Shown one piece after another: positions 6,417-13,291 of a stretch of 64,000 nt of DNA. Origin of the DNA: a virus. The notes under the pieces were generated by a model, which made no database searches, was not told the DNA's origin, and saw nothing but the letters and a program-made list of their open reading frames with translations. Positions within the stretch are counted from its first letter, which is position 1. Every line of letters begins with the position of its first letter. A program made the translations under genes and the position numbers. The DNA lies in IMG/VR virus record IMGVR_UViG_3300026484_000001, positions 62,001-126,000 of that record; one strand, given 5' to 3'.

Positions 6417-6479
6417 ATGAAAACGACAAAATTAACGAAAACGACAAAACTTACAGACACATCTGAAAGAGATAGTTAG
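6417..6479 (+). CDS. possible small peptide (20 aa)
   Basis: ORF with an internal KTTKLT repeat after an AAGGA ribosome site. Its end lies inside a terminator hairpin. Very short and of doubtful reality. Confidence 0.25.
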   Translation: MKTTKLTKTTKLTDTSERDS

Positions 6480-6510
6480 GTAAAACTAGCTATGGGGTGT
6501 GTCTTTAATA
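6455..6510 (+). terminator. terminator-like double hairpin
   Basis: AGACACA (6455-6461) pairs with TGTGTCT (6498-6504), and inside it ATAGTTAG pairs with CTAGCTAT. A TTTAAT run follows. Confidence 0.5.
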
Positions 6511-6521
6511 AAAATAAAGAT

Positions 6522-6596
6522 GCATCCGAAGCTTAGTTGGCGAAGCACACGACTTTTAATCGTGGGAACAGAGTTCGATTCTCTGCGGTTGCACCA
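6522..6596 (+). tRNA. tRNA-Lys (TTT), copy 1
   Basis: Anticodon stem CACGA/TCGTG with loop CTTTTAA, T-arm CAGAG-TTCGATT-CTCTG, encoded CCA. One T-T mismatch in the acceptor (GCATCCG/CGGTTGC). Confidence 0.88.
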
Positions 6597-6604
6597 TTCA
6601 ATGT

Positions 6605-6680
6605 GGATGTGTAACTCAATTGGCAGAGTACTCGGCTTTTAACCGAGAGGTTGTGGGATCATTGCCCACCGCATCCACCA
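6605..6680 (+). tRNA. tRNA-Lys (TTT), copy 2
   Basis: Acceptor GGATGTG/CGCATCC, anticodon stem CTCGG/CCGAG with loop CTTTTAA, encoded CCA. Its body differs from copy 1, so it is not a recent duplicate. Confidence 0.9.
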
Positions 6681-6681
6681 T

Positions 6682-6756
6682 GCTTAATTAGTATAGTGGC
6701 GATTATCCTCGTTTTGTAATCGAGGGACAGGTGTTCGATTCACCTATTAAGCTCCA
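6682..6756 (+). tRNA. tRNA-Thr (TGT), copy 1
   Basis: Acceptor GCTTAAT/ATTAAGC, loop TTTGTAA (TGT) with a T-T mismatch at the top of the anticodon stem, T-arm AGGTG-TTCGATT-CACCT, discriminator T, encoded CCA. Confidence 0.85.
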
Positions 6757-6768
6757 AATTTTTAAAAT

Positions 6769-6845
6769 GCCGGATTAGCTCCAACTGGAAGAGCATTTCA
6801 CTTGTAATGAAAGGGCTATCTGTTCGAATCAGATATCCGGCACCA
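6769..6845 (+). tRNA. tRNA-Thr (TGT), copy 2
   Basis: Acceptor GCCGGAT/ATCCGGC, anticodon stem TTTCA/TGAAA with loop CTTGTAA (TGT), T-arm ATCTG-TTCGAAT-CAGAT, encoded CCA. Acceptor and discriminator differ from copy 1. Confidence 0.93.
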
Positions 6846-7330
6846 TTTATAGTATAAAGAACATTTTGGTGATTTTTGTACTGTTAAATGTTCACACTAA
6901 ATCAAAAACAATGGTAGGGTAAATGAGTATGCATGCTTCCGCTCATCAGTCCAGAAAATTGAGAAGTGTAAAAAGGTCTATTGTAGCCTCAGAACCTTGA
7001 AAGGGAGAGGGAATATGCCTTGGAGATATCCAAAAGCTTTTTGGCGAAAATTTGTGCAAAACAAAATCCGCTCCAATCAACTCAATTATATACAAGGGAT
7101 TTTATAACAGTCACCTGATCTTGTATATAATTGAGCGGATTTCGACCTAAATGATTGCCTCCGACTTCAACAAGACAAAGGCTCAAGAAAATCATTTGTT
7201 AGGGTTGTGCCCATCTTACACGGTTCTTGTTCCGGTGTAGGCTCTGGGGAACTCTCTGAGTCGTCCGCTCCAACAAACGACTGCCCTCTATTTGAACTTA
7301 TTGTAAGGTCATTCAACGGTGGTTTTTTAT
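6846..7330 (+). ncRNA. structured RNA with a 23-bp interrupted stem
   Basis: No convincing ORF. GAACATTT/AAATGTTC, ATGAG/CTCAT, then CTCAATTATATACAAG (7081-7096) pairs perfectly with 7120-7135 and AAATCCG (7064-7070) with CGGATTT (7136-7142). After it AAATGATT/AATCATTT forms 8 bp. GAGCGGA near 7134 can instead pair with TCCGCTC near 7270, so two folds compete. It lies between tRNA-Thr and tRNA-Leu. Confidence 0.55.
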
Positions 7331-7417
7331 GCTTCTCTGGTGGAATTGGTATACACGGTGGTCTTAGAAACCACTGCTCGAAAGGGCTTCCGAGTTCGAG
7401 TCTCGGGGGAAGCACCA
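7331..7417 (+). tRNA. tRNA-Leu (TAG)
   Basis: Acceptor GCTTCTC/GGGAAGC, anticodon stem GTGGT/ACCAC with loop CTTAGAA (TAG), class II variable arm, T-loop TTCGAGT, encoded CCA. Confidence 0.92.
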
Positions 7418-7451
7418 TAATTTTTATTATAAACTAAAACAAGGAAGGCAA

Positions 7452-7565
7452 ATGTCGCACATAAATGCAAAAATTGCTGAACTTGAGAAAGACGGTAAAC
7501 GAGAAAACATAGATTTTCGTATAGTATATTTTTCAGAATCAGCAGAATTAAAAATGTTGAAATAA
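7452..7565 (+). CDS. small hypothetical protein (37 aa)
   Basis: ORF starting MSHINAKIAELEK with AAGGAAGG upstream. Charged, no membrane segment, not recognised. It lies between tRNA-Leu and tRNA-Ser. Confidence 0.45.
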   Translation: MSHINAKIAELEKDGKRENIDFRIVYFSESAELKMLK

Positions 7566-7589
7566 CAAAATTCAAAAAAGGAGTCACGA

Positions 7590-7670
7590 ATGTTGACAAG
7601 GTTAAGATCATTATCAAGATGTTTATGTTTAAGATTATTGTCAATTCGTGATGGATTGAGTTGTAGCTAA
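7590..7670 (+). CDS. possible small Arg/Leu-rich peptide (26 aa)
   Basis: ORF starting MLTRLRSLSR behind a strong AAGGAG site. The cationic, leucine-rich composition could be a short amphipathic peptide. Real gene status is uncertain. Confidence 0.35.
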   Translation: MLTRLRSLSRCLCLRLLSIRDGLSCS

Positions 7671-7689
7671 ACTGCTATAATTTCAATTC

Positions 7690-7775
7690 GGATAGTGCAA
7701 GCAAGGTGCTTAAGGTGGTTGCTAACCACTGGGGTGTAAACAGCCTGATGGGTTCAATTCCCATACTATCCTCCA
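7690..7775 (+). tRNA. tRNA-Ser (GCT)
   Basis: Acceptor GGATAGT/ACTATCC, anticodon loop TTGCTAA (GCT) on stem GTGG/CCAC, class II variable arm, T-loop TTCAATT, encoded CCA. Confidence 0.92.
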
Positions 7776-7866
7776 TCTTCAATTAGTACATTCAGTACAA
7801 CCTTCAAAAACACAAACACTTTATTATTCATTCACAAATTTACTTGGTTATTCAAGCAACACATAT

Positions 7867-7953
7867 GCTCTCATGGTGGAATTGGCATACACAATGGACT
7901 TAAAATCCATGGCTCGGAAGGGCTTCTCGGTTCAAATCCGAGTGGGAGCACCA
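7867..7953 (+). tRNA. tRNA-Leu (TAA)
   Basis: Acceptor GCTCTCA/TGGGAGC, anticodon stem ATGGA/TCCAT with loop CTTAAAA (TAA), class II variable arm, encoded CCA. Confidence 0.93.
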
Positions 7954-7967
7954 TACTAAACAAATGT

Positions 7968-8043
7968 GCCGATGTACTTCAACGGATAGAAATTCCGACT
8001 TCTAATCGGAAAGTTGGGGGTTCAAGCCCCTCCATCGGTACCA
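7968..8043 (+). tRNA. tRNA-Arg (TCT)
   Basis: Acceptor GCCGATG/CATCGGT, anticodon stem TCCGA/TCGGA with loop CTTCTAA (TCT), encoded CCA. Confidence 0.92.
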
Positions 8044-8044
8044 T

Positions 8045-8119
8045 GTATGATTGGCCAAATGGTAAGGCACGGGATTGCAAATCCTGAGATTGTCAGTTCG
8101 AGTCTGACATCATGCTCCA
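8045..8119 (+). tRNA. tRNA-Cys (GCA)
   Basis: Acceptor GTATGAT/ATCATGC, anticodon stem CGGGA/TCCTG with loop TTGCAAA (GCA), T-arm TGTCA-GTTCGAGTC-TGACA, encoded CCA. Last tRNA of the cluster. Confidence 0.92.
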
Positions 8120-8153
8120 ATTTTGATGTATTAAATATCAACAAGGTTGTAAA

Positions 8154-8681
8154 ATGAACAAATTAGAATTCAATGAAGAAAACTTCGACATGTTAGTCGA
8201 GAGGATGCACTTCCTCAGGGAAGAAGTTAAAAAATACAAATATGACCATTTAACTGGTTTAAAACTCAGAAAAGATTTTGATGAGAAGCTTGATAGGATG
8301 TATGAAGCTTATGAATTTGAAGATCAACCATTTGTTTTCATTATGGCAGATGCTGATGGTCTACACAATACTAATAGGACTCTAGGTTATGATGCTGGTG
8401 ATGAGCTTCTTATAACTATATCGAGTGAGCTCCGTGCGGAGTTCGGTGATTGTAGAAATGTTGATATATTTCGAATATCCGGCGACGAATTTGCGGTTTT
8501 GATGACTGGTGATTTGTGTGGCGATGCAATTGACGAAAAAATGAAAAATGTCACAAGTTGCTCATATGCATCAGTCTTCATGGATGAGACTGAATGTCAT
8601 CCAAGCCCATCATCTGTTTTTAAGTGTGCTGATAAAAAACTCACTGAAGTAAAGAAAACTAAAAAGCCTGAAAGAATTTAA
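8154..8681 (+). CDS. GGDEF-domain protein (diguanylate cyclase-like)
   Basis: 175 aa, a complete stand-alone GGDEF domain. Visible landmarks in order: DHLTGL (31-36), metal-binding MADADGL with D66 and D68, GYDAGDELL (78-86) and the signature SGDEF (109-113), ending in ADKKLTEVKK as cyclases do. The first G of GGDEF is S, a variant seen in some active enzymes. An RxxD resembling the product-inhibition site is at 101-104 but one residue closer to the signature than usual. No membrane or sensor domain is present; only a short N-terminal helix precedes it. Known members make c-di-GMP from two GTP. A phage copy could change host signalling, or act as a binding decoy if inactive. It follows the tRNA cluster with no promoter of its own. 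Confidence 0.88.
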   Translation: MNKLEFNEENFDMLVERMHFLREEVKKYKYDHLTGLKLRKDFDEKLDRMYEAYEFEDQPFVFIMADADGLHNTNRTLGYDAGDELLITISSELRAEFGDCRNVDIFRISGDEFAVLMTGDLCGDAIDEKMKNVTSCSYASVFMDETECHPSPSSVFKCADKKLTEVKKTKKPERI

Positions 8682-8710
8682 GCAAGCTCTAAGCTAACTT
8701 TAGGTATAAT
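8678..8710 (+). promoter_or_regulatory. promoter
   Basis: TTAAGC (8678-8683), 21 bases, TATAAT (8705-8710). The upstream box overlaps the end of the GGDEF gene. Confidence 0.85.
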
Positions 8711-8740
8711 ATAGTATATTAAAAGTTAAAAGGGCTTAAA

Positions 8741-9010
8741 ATGAAAACTTTCATACTCACCTCACTTATTGCATCAATCCTACTTACTGGATGTGGTGCT
8801 AAGACCCCCGAAACCAAGTGTTATACAAATACTTATCACAATGCTGATGTAATCCTTGCAGACCAAGAAAAAGGCTCTTCAAACGCAGTATCTAGTACAA
8901 CAACTTCTCAAACAACAGAAACAACTCATTGCTATGAAAAACCTCAAGACGATGCGAGTTACTTTTGGATTATTCCCGTGGCGATTGCTACTGTAACGAT
9001 GGTGATATAG
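8741..9010 (+). CDS. putative lipoprotein with C-terminal membrane segment
   Basis: 89 aa. An N-terminal signal with lipobox LLTG-C (cysteine near residue 18) predicts lipid attachment. The middle is Ser/Thr-rich and polar, with two further Cys, and the last 16 residues (about FWIIPVAIATVTMVI)are hydrophobic. Small phage lipoproteins act as outer spanins or superinfection-exclusion factors; nothing here decides which. First gene of the operon that leads to GroES/GroEL. Confidence 0.7.
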   Translation: MKTFILTSLIASILLTGCGAKTPETKCYTNTYHNADVILADQEKGSSNAVSSTTTSQTTETTHCYEKPQDDASYFWIIPVAIATVTMVI

Positions 9011-9220
9011 ATGGTTGATAAATTAGATCAGGAAATTACGATCTGTTGTATAGTTGCTGGTGGTCAGGGTGCTCTTCAGAGAATGAAAGTTGAAAAGATC
9101 GGCAGAATGAATAAAACAGTATGTCACCAGACAATGCCTGATTCATGTGCTCAAAAAATGAAGCTTATGTGGAAATCAGCAAGGGAGTCAGTTGTAATTG
9201 ATTCGTTGGTTAAAGGATGA
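9011..9220 (+). CDS. hypothetical protein (69 aa)
   Basis: Starts on the base after the previous stop and overlaps the next gene by four bases. Contains four Cys (CC near 12, later two single). Not recognised. Confidence 0.65.
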   Translation: MVDKLDQEITICCIVAGGQGALQRMKVEKIGRMNKTVCHQTMPDSCAQKMKLMWKSARESVVIDSLVKG

Positions 9221-9444
9221 TGGAAAAATTCATTGAAGAACATAAGTATAGGGATATTTATAGAATAGACCTTACTTTCATGAATGGACTATTCCATGTT
9301 CTAGTGGATTTATCATATGGACTAACCTTTGAGGCGGTTCATAAAGAATTGTCGGAATGCTACGAAATACTGACTGAAAAACTAACTTCGCACGACAGTA
9401 AATATCAAAACAAGTGTATGAATATTCATACAAAAGGAGAATAG
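9217..9444 (+). CDS. hypothetical protein (75 aa)
   Basis: Overlaps the previous gene (ATGATGG) and abuts groES. Alternating hydrophobic and charged residues suggest a small alpha/beta protein. Not recognised. Confidence 0.7.
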   Translation: MMEKFIEEHKYRDIYRIDLTFMNGLFHVLVDLSYGLTFEAVHKELSECYEILTEKLTSHDSKYQNKCMNIHTKGE

Positions 9445-9723
9445 ATGAGACCACTCGGATTTAAAGTAATTATAGAAAAGAAAACGGTGCAAGCGGAACA
9501 AACTTCCGGAACACTTATTATTGAACTTGAAAAGTCAACTTCAGATGCTGACGATGTTAGTGAGGGAACTGTAATTTCAGTAGGAAATGAAGTAAACTCT
9601 GTGATACATATGATAGATGTTGGTGATACCGTGAAATATGAAAATCATGGTGGGTATGAAGTGAATATTGACGGTAAAGACCTGATTATAGCTGATATCA
9701 AAAACATTCTGGTGGTATTATAA
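9445..9723 (+). CDS. groES: GroES-type co-chaperonin
   Basis: 92 aa, the length of bacterial GroES. It has the mobile-loop region (TSGTLIIEL) that docks on GroEL, followed by GTVISVGN, VGDTVKYENHGGYEV and the closing LIIADIKNILVVL. It would cap the chaperonin cage during protein folding in the cytoplasm. T4 codes only for a GroES-like protein (gp31) that works with host GroEL, but here a GroEL gene follows with a one-base overlap, so the pair is probably self-contained. Confidence 0.92.
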   Translation: MRPLGFKVIIEKKTVQAEQTSGTLIIELEKSTSDADDVSEGTVISVGNEVNSVIHMIDVGDTVKYENHGGYEVNIDGKDLIIADIKNILVVL

Positions 9724-11303
9724 TGAAAGATATTTTATATGGTTCAGAAGCGAGAGAACTTCTACAAGTTGGTGTTAATAAATTAGCAAAGGCGGTTGCG
9801 GTGACTATGGGACCTCTTGGTCGTAATGTTCTAATTCAGAGGGATAATGAAAATCCATTTCTCACCAAGGACGGTGTTACGGTAGCTGGTGAAGTTCAAT
9901 TGAAGAATCCAGTTGAAAATATGGCAGCAAGTCTAGTGAAAGAAGTTTCATCAAATACGGCATTCGAAGCTGGTGATGGTACGACTACATCTACTGTTTT
10001 AACTGATGCAATTTTCACACACGGTGTTGATGGCATCAAAAGTTCAACGAATATCGTTGAAATGAAAAAGGGTATGGATTCAGCGGTTCGTGAGGTTGTA
10101 AGCTACATTGAAATGAATAGTCGTAAGATTACATCTCATGAAGAAATTAAGCAAATTGCTACTATTTCAGCGAATTCAGATGTTCCTATGGGTCAGATGA
10201 TTGCGGATGCTATGGAAGCTGTTGGTGAAGACGGGATTATCAATATCGAAGAAAATAACGGTGTGACGGATGAACTTGCCTCAACTAAGGGCTTCAAATT
10301 CAATCGTGGTTACATGAGTCCAAACTTCGTGACAAATCCTGGTAAAGAAATTGCTGAACATGAAAATCCTTTCATTTTAGTAACTGATCAGCGAATTGGC
10401 CATTTAGCACACATATTACCTATTCTACAAAAGGTTCAGGAAACTGCAAGACCACTTATAATTTTAGCGGATGACTTTGACCCTGAAGCACTTAACACAG
10501 TTGTAGTGAATAAGGTTCGTGGTATCATGAATATGACGGTTGTAAAGTTACCAGGGTTTGGTGACGGAAAACGAGATCAGATGATTGACATTGCTATGAC
10601 TTCAGGTGCTACTATTGTTGGTGCTGAAACTGGTCGTACATTTGAGTCACTGACTTTAGAAGATCTCGGTGAAGCGAAGCGAGTTGTAGTTGAGAAACAG
10701 AATACTATTATCATCAACGGAAAGGGATCAAGTACTGAAGAAATTACTCAGCATAAAAATGCCTTAAAAGTACAAATTGAAGCACTCCCAGATGGTGATG
10801 CTAAAGTGTCTCTTAAATCTAGATTATCCCGCCTTTCAGGTGCAGCAGCAGTTATCAGAGTTGGTGCTCAGACTGAACTTGAAATGAGAGAAAAGAAAGA
10901 TAGATTTGATGATGCGGTTGCGGCAACAAAAGCAGCAGTGGCTGAGGGTATTGTTATTGGTGGTGGTTCTGCTTTGGCTAGGGCTTCACATTTCATCAAA
11001 GTGAATAGACAATCAACCAGTTCTGATTTTGACAAAGGGTTCGATGTGATTCTTGAAGCATGTTTTGCTCCTATAGAACAAATTGCAAATAATGCTGGTC
11101 GTAACGGCATTGAGATCGTTGGTGATCTTTCTGAACATGAGAATGAAAACTTCGGTTGGAATGCTCTTACTGATACTTATGAAGATTTATTTGAATCAGG
11201 TGTCATCGATCCGCTCAAAGTGACTAGAATTGCAATAATCAATGCTTGTAGTTGTGCTTCTACTCTTTTAACTACTGAAACGGTAATTTATACAGAAGAT
11301 TAA
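9723..11303 (+). CDS. groEL: GroEL-type chaperonin
   Basis: 526 aa, near the bacterial 545. ATP-site landmarks are present: TMGPLGRNVLIQ (28-39), GDGTTTSTVL (84-93), the catalytic Asp equivalent in RFDDAVAATKAAVAEG, and the GGGSALARA glycine loop. Apical-domain segments such as GFKFNRGYMSPNF and ILVTDQRI are also kept. The Gly-Met tail of cellular GroEL is missing. Folding of capsid or other large phage proteins is the likely role. Complete groES-groEL pairs occur in some large phages but are not usual in T4 relatives. The downstream promoter overlaps its stop codon. Confidence 0.95.
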   Translation: MKDILYGSEARELLQVGVNKLAKAVAVTMGPLGRNVLIQRDNENPFLTKDGVTVAGEVQLKNPVENMAASLVKEVSSNTAFEAGDGTTTSTVLTDAIFTHGVDGIKSSTNIVEMKKGMDSAVREVVSYIEMNSRKITSHEEIKQIATISANSDVPMGQMIADAMEAVGEDGIINIEENNGVTDELASTKGFKFNRGYMSPNFVTNPGKEIAEHENPFILVTDQRIGHLAHILPILQKVQETARPLIILADDFDPEALNTVVVNKVRGIMNMTVVKLPGFGDGKRDQMIDIAMTSGATIVGAETGRTFESLTLEDLGEAKRVVVEKQNTIIINGKGSSTEEITQHKNALKVQIEALPDGDAKVSLKSRLSRLSGAAAVIRVGAQTELEMREKKDRFDDAVAATKAAVAEGIVIGGGSALARASHFIKVNRQSTSSDFDKGFDVILEACFAPIEQIANNAGRNGIEIVGDLSEHENENFGWNALTDTYEDLFESGVIDPLKVTRIAIINACSCASTLLTTETVIYTED

Positions 11304-11332
11304 GCAAGCTCTAAGCTTGTTTTAGGTATAAT
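11300..11332 (+). promoter_or_regulatory. promoter
   Basis: TTAAGC (11300-11305, over the groEL stop), 21 bases, TATAAT (11327-11332). It drives a small ORF and then the second large RNA. Confidence 0.85.
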
Positions 11333-11357
11333 ATAGTATAACTAAAAAGGATTCATT

Positions 11358-11471
11358 ATGATGGTAAAATGTAGAAAAACTGGTCGCATGTATGATCCAG
11401 AATTAGGGTTTGAAAAATTACTCAAAGAATCTTGGGTTATCGCGATTATGAAAAGACTTCGTTTCAGGTAA
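11358..11471 (+). CDS. small basic protein (37 aa)
   Basis: Starts MMVKCRKTGRMYDPE after AAAAAGG; basic at both ends. It sits between a strong promoter and the structured RNA, so it may be a real small gene or the 5' part of the RNA. Not recognised. Confidence 0.45.
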   Translation: MMVKCRKTGRMYDPELGFEKLLKESWVIAIMKRLRFR

Positions 11472-12190
11472 ACGAATATGGGAGTGGTGCTAATGGAGAG
11501 AGGCTGAAATGCTCGGGTTGCACCAGATGGCAAACTTAGATTACTCACGATTGAGCAAGGATAAGACCTGACTATTGGTATGTTAGGGGATAATCATGTT
11601 AGTGTTGGAAATAAGTGTACATGAGTTGGACAACTAACCATCAACTGCGAAGACAGTATAAACTCGGGTGGCACGAGATGTGAGAGTAACACTGTGCCGT
11701 ACAATTAATAAACTACTGAGGGCAACGGGACTCAGCATGACTCGGTGAGCGAGCAGTTCTTTATGGGTGTACTTGATATCAGTGCACAGCGGAAGCTTAT
11801 GAAGTGGGCTTCCCCACAGAAATGTGTTTTACAATCGTTGCTTCGGGTTACACACCACTGCGTCCAGTCGACCCTAGATGGTCAAAAGTGACTGTGTCTG
11901 AAGCACATTTATCCTCGATTGGTATAATTGGTTATTACTACTTATATGGCAGAGAAGCCAACATCCAAGATTTTAGCGGATCATGGTAGCAGTTGAAGAG
12001 GCGAAGTAGATTTGTTGGTGAATGTGAAATAACACCAACTTTTTGAAAAGCACAAAGGCTTGAAGTTCTAGCATAAGGTGCTAAATTGCTGAGTTCTATC
12101 TCAATTCACAGCGGATAGAATAGGTTTAAAAATGACAAGCGGAAGACAGCAAATAAGGTGATTGTGGTTCGAGTCCACGGTTGGGGGCCA
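11472..12190 (+). ncRNA. second large structured RNA (about 0.7 kb), ends in T-arm and CCA
   Basis: No plausible coding frame. Helices visible by eye: GGTGC/GCACC, CTGAG/CTCAG, CTCG-GTGAG-CGAG, GTGGG/CCCAC, GACC/GGTC and a perfect GTTGGTG/CACCAAC, plus longer-range GTTAG/CTAAC with GTTG/CAAC. The 3' end is GATTGTGG-TTCGAGT-CCACGGTT (8 bp with wobble pairs) then GGGGGCCA. TCTCAAT near 12099 could pair with GTTGGGG as an acceptor, but no anticodon arm is visible. It therefore shares the T-arm-CCA end with the 3904-5423 RNA while differing in sequence. Confidence 0.65.
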
Positions 12191-12211
12191 AATTTAATAT
12201 AAAGAAGAATA

Positions 12212-12541
12212 ATGAAAACAAAAATTCGTGAAAGAAACTACATTATCAGGGCTGAAATGGGTGGTACTATGCCGTACTATTTTGGTAGATACAAGAGCTA
12301 TTTAGGTAGACGAGTTTTATACCTTGATAAGCTTCGTACTTACATACTTGATGATAAAAAGAACGGCAGTTATGGCAATTTCAAAAGGTTCACTCTGGAA
12401 GAAGCCGAAGAAATGTTGAAACTCATCAAGGCTTGGTGGATGAATAATCCAAGGAAAAACCATTACAAGCCTAAAAAGTTTTATATTCAAAAAATCAGTA
12501 AAATGGAAAAACAATTCAAGAAGGATTTTGCATGCAAGTAA
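12212..12541 (+). CDS. hypothetical protein (109 aa)
   Basis: Basic, aromatic-rich protein, unrecognised. The GRYKSYLGRR and KNHYKPKKFY segments suggest nucleic-acid contact, which is only a guess from charge. It begins 22 bases after the structured RNA and overlaps the next gene by 10 bases. Confidence 0.75.
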   Translation: MKTKIRERNYIIRAEMGGTMPYYFGRYKSYLGRRVLYLDKLRTYILDDKKNGSYGNFKRFTLEEAEEMLKLIKAWWMNNPRKNHYKPKKFYIQKISKMEKQFKKDFACK

Positions 12542-12825
12542 AATTAGTGCGAGACAAATATATCAATATCATTCCAAAAGATCAAATTGAAATTCTAACT
12601 GATGAACAATCACATCAATGGCTTGTTGCGAAAATAGCTGAGGAAACTCAGGAGATTATTGACAGCAACTTCAATGATATCAGTGAATATGCTGATGTTT
12701 TTGAAATATTAATTGCACTTGCGAAGAAAAATGGCTTTACAAAGGCTGATATTCTTAGAGCAAGGAATACGAAATTGAAAGACAAGGGTTCTTTTGATTT
12801 GAATCTACTATGGACGGAGGTCTAA
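12532..12825 (+). CDS. MazG/PRA-PH-like NTP pyrophosphohydrolase
   Basis: 97 aa. KLVRDKYINII at the start, then KIAEETQEII (the ExxE metal motif) and YADVFEILIALAKKNG with the second acidic pair, closing with RNTKLKDKGSFD. This is the all-alpha NTP-pyrophosphatase layout of the phosphoribosyl-ATP pyrophosphohydrolase-like subgroup. Such enzymes split NTPs to NMP and pyrophosphate; the substrate cannot be read from sequence. Phage MazG-type enzymes have been linked to dNTP pools and alarmone levels. Confidence 0.8.
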   Translation: MQVKLVRDKYINIIPKDQIEILTDEQSHQWLVAKIAEETQEIIDSNFNDISEYADVFEILIALAKKNGFTKADILRARNTKLKDKGSFDLNLLWTEV

Positions 12826-12826
12826 T

Positions 12827-13069
12827 ATGACAATTTATGCTTGGATGATAGCTTATCCTTATTTGGCGATACTTGCATTTGCATTTATTATTTACACATT
12901 GACGGTGAACTTACTTGATGAAACTGATGGCATGTTTCCACGGTACTTCTCTGCTGTAACATTACCGTGGGTCTATGCTTACTACATTCATGTAAGTTCA
13001 TATTTGATGTATGGTGAAAGTTCTTTAGTAAACCTTTTCCAATATCTTCCTAAATTAAGCTTGTTCTAA
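12827..13069 (+). CDS. small membrane protein (80 aa)
   Basis: Two hydrophobic segments: about residues 5-28 and 42-62. No recognised family. Its C-terminal codons overlap the next promoter. Confidence 0.7.
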   Translation: MTIYAWMIAYPYLAILAFAFIIYTLTVNLLDETDGMFPRYFSAVTLPWVYAYYIHVSSYLMYGESSLVNLFQYLPKLSLF

Positions 13070-13087
13070 GTAAAGTTTAGGCATAAT
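13055..13087 (+). promoter_or_regulatory. promoter
   Basis: TTAAGC (13055-13060), 21 bases, CATAAT (13082-13087). Confidence 0.75.
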
Positions 13088-13111
13088 ATAGAATAACTAA
13101 AAAGGATACAT

Positions 13112-13291
13112 ATGTCACAAGAAGTAGCTGAACTGAACATCGATGATTTCAGAAGTATTTTCATCCAAACTGAAATTGGTGAAATTGGAATAACGGAAAC
13201 TGAAGAGGGTGTTAGATTTTCCCTTGATGGCGAAACAACTGTGATTAAGTTCGCGGGAAACAACTCATTTACCATGAAAAAGGACAAATAA
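13112..13291 (+). CDS. hypothetical protein (59 aa)
   Basis: Starts MSQEVAELNIDDF after AAAAAGG and ends in a TAATG overlap with the next gene. A beta-rich small protein with alternating hydrophobic residues; not recognised. Confidence 0.75.
   Translation: MSQEVAELNIDDFRSIFIQTEIGEIGITETEEGVRFSLDGETTVIKFAGNNSFTMKKDK

Noticed and set aside
11472-12190. tmRNA (ssrA)
   Set aside because: It ends in a T-arm and CCA, but I found no 5' acceptor strand with the expected D-loop-like start and no tag reading frame ending in an AA-type peptide. The same holds for 5190-5423.
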